From contig JAWQEG010000279.1 of assembly GCA_033782935.1 (NCBI GenBank), positions 2,132,001 to 2,196,000 on the forward strand: a DNA stretch of 64,000 nucleotides, given 5' to 3'. Within the stretch, counting starts at the first letter, position 1. Each line of letters starts with the position of its first letter. The notes below the pieces were generated by a model. That model was not told the DNA's origin. It saw only the letters and a list, made by a program, of their open reading frames with translations, and ran no database searches. The translations under genes and the position numbers were made by a program. This document shows, piece by piece, positions 61,006-64,000 of the stretch. This DNA comes from Petrolisthes cinctipes. Taxonomy: Eukaryota > Arthropoda > Malacostraca > Decapoda > Porcellanidae.

Positions 61006-64000
61006 ATCGATTTTCAGTATGTTTTTGGCCTGTATTTTGAAAATACTCTAACACGGAGTAGGCATGTACAGATACCTTCTGGGACCTCTAAATATCGAAT
61101 TTTCGGGTGTTTTGGGACTGAATTTGAGATATTGATTTTTTGGCACCTAAAATGTCGATTTTTAGCATGTTTTTAGCCTATATTTTGAAAATATTCTAGC
61201 ACTGTGTAGGCATGTACAGATTGCTTCTGGGACCCCAAAATATTGAATTTTCGGGTGTTTTGACCCTGAATTTGAGATATAAACGGGTACAGAAGATACA
61301 TGCACAAATTGACTTTGGGCATCTAAAATATCGATTTTCAGCATGTTTTGGGCCTGTATTTTGAAAATACTCTAACACTGAGTAGGCATGTACAGATTGC
61401 TTCTGGGACCCCAAAATATTGAATTTTCGGGTGTTTTGACCCTGAATTTGAGATATAAACGGGTACTGAAGATGCATGCACATATCGACTTTTGTGCACC
61501 TAAAAGATCGATTTTCAGTATGTTTTGAGCATGTATTTTGAAAATACTCTAACACGGAGTAGGCATGCACAGATCGCTTCTGGGACCCCTAAATATCGAA
61601 TTTTCGGGTGTTTTGGGACTGAATTTGAGATATCGACTTTTTGGCACCTAAAAGATCGATTTTTAGCATGTTTTTAGCCTATATTTTGAAAATATTCTAG
61701 CACTGTGTAGGCATGTACAGATTACTTCTGGGACCCCAAAATATTGAATTTTCGGGTGTTTTGAGCCTGAATTTGAGATATAAACGGGTACAGAAGATAC
61801 ATGCACATATTGACTTTGGGCATCTAAAATATCGATTTTCAGCATGTTTTGGGCCTTAATTTTGAAAATACTCTAACACTGAGTAGGCATGTACAGATTG
61901 CTTCTGGGACCCCAAAATATTGAATTTTCGGGTGTTTTGAGCCTGAATTTGAGATATAAACGGGTACTGAAGATGCATGCACATATCGACTTTTGTGCAC
62001 CTAAAAGATCGATTTTCAGTATGTTTTGAGCAGGTATTTTGAAAATACTCTAACACTGAGTAAGCATGTACAGATCGCTTCTGGGACCCCTAAATATCGA
62101 ATTTTCGGGTGTTTTAGGACTGAATTTGAGATATCGACTTTTTGGCACCTAAAAGATCGATTTTTAGCATGTTTTTAGCCTATATTTTGAAAATATTCTA
62201 GCACTGTACAGATTGCTTCTGGGACACCAAAACATTGAATTTTCGGGTGTTTTGAGCCTGAATTCGAGATATAAACGGGTACAGAAGATAGATGCACATA
62301 TTGACTTTGGGCACCAAAAATATCGATTTTCAGCATGTTTTGGGCCTGAATTTTGAAAATACTCTAACACGGAGTAGGCATGTACAGATCGCTTCTGGGA
62401 CCCCAAAATATCGAATTTTCGGGTGTTTAGGGCCAGAATTTGAGATATAAACGGGTACTGAAGATGCATGCACATATCGACTTTTGTGCACCTAAAAGAT
62501 CGATTTTCAGTATGTTTCGAGCATGTATTTTGAAAATACTCTGACACGGAGTAGGCATGTACAGATCGCTTCTGGGACCCCTAAATATCGAATTTTCGGG
62601 TGTTTTGGGACTGAATTTGAGATATCGACATTTTGGCACCTAAAAGATCGATTTTTAGCATGTTATTAGCCTATATTTTGAAAATATTCTAGCACTGAGT
62701 AGGCATGTACAGATTGTTTCTGGGACCCCAAAATATTGAATTTTCAGGTGTTTTGAGCCAGAATTTGAGATATAAACGGGTACAGAAGATGCATGCACAT
62801 ATCGACTTTTGGGCACCTAAAAGATCGATTTTCAGTATGTTTTTGGCCTGTATTTTGAAAATACTCTAACACGGAGTAGGCATGTACAGATACCTTCTGG
62901 GACCTCTAAATATCGAATTTTCGGGTGTTTTGGGACGGAATTTGAGATATCGATTTTTTGGCACCTAAAAGATCGATTTTTAGCATGTTTATAGCCTATA
63001 TTTTGAAAATATTCTAGCACTGTGTAGGCATGTACAGATTGCTTCTGGGACCCCAAAATATTGAATTTTCGGGTGTTTTGAGCCTGAATTTGAGATATAA
63101 ACGGGTACAGAAGATACATTCACATATTGACTTTGGGCATCTAAAATATCGATTTTCAGCATGTTTTGGGCCTGTATTTTGAAAATACTCTAACACTGAG
63201 TAGGCATGTACAGATTGCTTCTGGGACCCCAAAATATTGAATTTTCGGGTGTTTTGAGCCTGAATTTGAGATATAAACGGGTACTGAAGATGCATGCACA
63301 TATCGACTTTTGTGCACCTAAAAGATCGATTTTCAGTATGTTTTGAGCATGTATTTTGAAAATACTCTAACACGGAGTAGGCATGTACAGATTGCTTCTG
63401 GGACCCCTAAATATCGAATTTTCGGGTGTTTTGGGACTGAATTTGAGATATCAACTTTTTGGCACTTAAAAGATCGATTTTTAGCATGTTTTTAGCCTAT
63501 ATTTTTAAAATATTCTAGCACTGTACAGATTGCTTCTGGGATCCCAAAATATTGAATTTTCGGGTGTTTTGAGCCTGAATTTGAGATATAAACGGGTACA
63601 GAAGATACATGCACATATTGACTTTGGGCACCAAAAATATCGATTTTCAGCATGTTTTGGGCCTGAATTTTGAAAATACTCTAACACGGAGTAGGCATGT
63701 ACTGATCGCTACAGGGACCCCAAAATATCGAATTTTCGGGTGTTTAGGGCCAGAATTTGAGATATAAACGGGTACAGAAGAAGCATGCACATATCGACTT
63801 TTGGGCACCTAAAAGATCGATTTTCAGTATGTTTTGAGCATGTATTTTGAAAATACTCTAACACGGAGTAGGCAGGTACAGATCGCTTCTGGGACCCCTA
63901 AATATCGAATTTTCGGGTGTTTTGGGACTGAATTTGAGATATCGACATTTTGGCACCTAAAAGATCGATTTTTAGCATGTTATTAGCCTATATTTTGAAA

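Larger units (their letters stand above)
36030..64000 (+). repeat. Satellite DNA array, right arm
   Basis: The same satellite family resumes immediately after the transposon, in the same orientation and register, and continues to the last base. The first complete trimer (A 36122, B 36298, C 36475) leads into the very regular 997-bp hexamer block, then into a 3.6-kb higher-order repeat and finally a heterogeneous stretch. With the left arm, the array holds roughly 360 monomers by length (about 60.7 kb divided by an average of 167 bp). The array is not closed at either window edge, so its true size is larger. Confidence 0.97.
53860..64000 (+). repeat. Heterogeneous satellite at the right end
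   Basis: Trimers with more scattered substitutions and irregular joints than elsewhere, such as GACCCGCAAATATCG near 56280 and 56606, and GATGTTTAGC near 56531. About 58.7-59.4 kb recurs at 62.7-63.4 kb (offset 3979), sharing GGGACGGAATTTGAG and TAGCATGTTTATAGCC. The window ends inside a class A monomer. No non-satellite sequence was seen. Confidence 0.8.

Noticed and set aside
36130..63687. The same repeated open frames in the right arm, including 186 codons at 60494-61054
   Set aside because: Same periodic origin; the longest one is simply where two 177-bp B monomers are adjacent.

Overview
The window looks like heterochromatin of a eukaryote, most likely an animal. A satellite array fills it almost end to end and is interrupted once, by a P-superfamily DNA transposon that carries a metazoan-type THAP9/P-element transposase gene. 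An arthropod host is my guess from the look of the transposase; the sequence does not name the species. I see no rRNA, tRNA, CRISPR or bacterial operon, and no host gene.

Satellite (1-32703 and 36030-64000). All repeats run head to tail in one orientation. The basic monomer is about 177 bp and is itself an old duplication of two diverged halves of about 88 and 89 bp. Three monomer classes alternate: A (about 176 bp), B (177 bp) and C (148 bp). C lacks 29 bp of its second half, lost between two ATAT repeats. A-B-C makes a 501-bp trimer, which is the background unit of the window. Larger higher-order repeats (HORs) sit on top of it: about 2504 bp (roughly 5.3-11.85 kb), 1642 bp (about 13.1-19.4 kb), displaced duplications of 3642 and 4634 bp (20.6-29 kb), a very regular 997-bp hexamer (37129-46093, nine copies), and about 3636 bp (47.8-53.9 kb). 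The right end (53.9-64 kb) is a mixture of trimers with local deletions and monomer duplications.

Transposon (32704-36029, 3326 bp). It begins and ends with imperfect 31-bp terminal inverted repeats starting CATG. It is flanked by an exact 8-bp target-site duplication (GCATGTAC) made from the satellite, and it has shared subterminal inverted motifs. Its gene is open from 33249 to 35681 (810 aa from the first in-frame ATG), with the three acidic residues expected of the catalytic site in place and a polyadenylation signal behind it. Just upstream, in the same frame and behind a good splice acceptor, lies the C-terminal half of a THAP zinc finger. The exon that should supply the N-terminal half, with the first two zinc-binding cysteines, cannot be found inside the element. 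This copy may therefore make a THAP-less transposase or be a 5'-deleted derivative.

The two parts interact simply. The element inserted into a C-class satellite monomer without disturbing array register, and it has not been amplified with the array. It is therefore younger than the last local homogenisation. It lies just left of the homogeneous 997-bp HOR block. The many open frames of 60-186 codons in the satellite are a by-product of monomer lengths that are multiples of three (177, 501) and are not annotated as genes.
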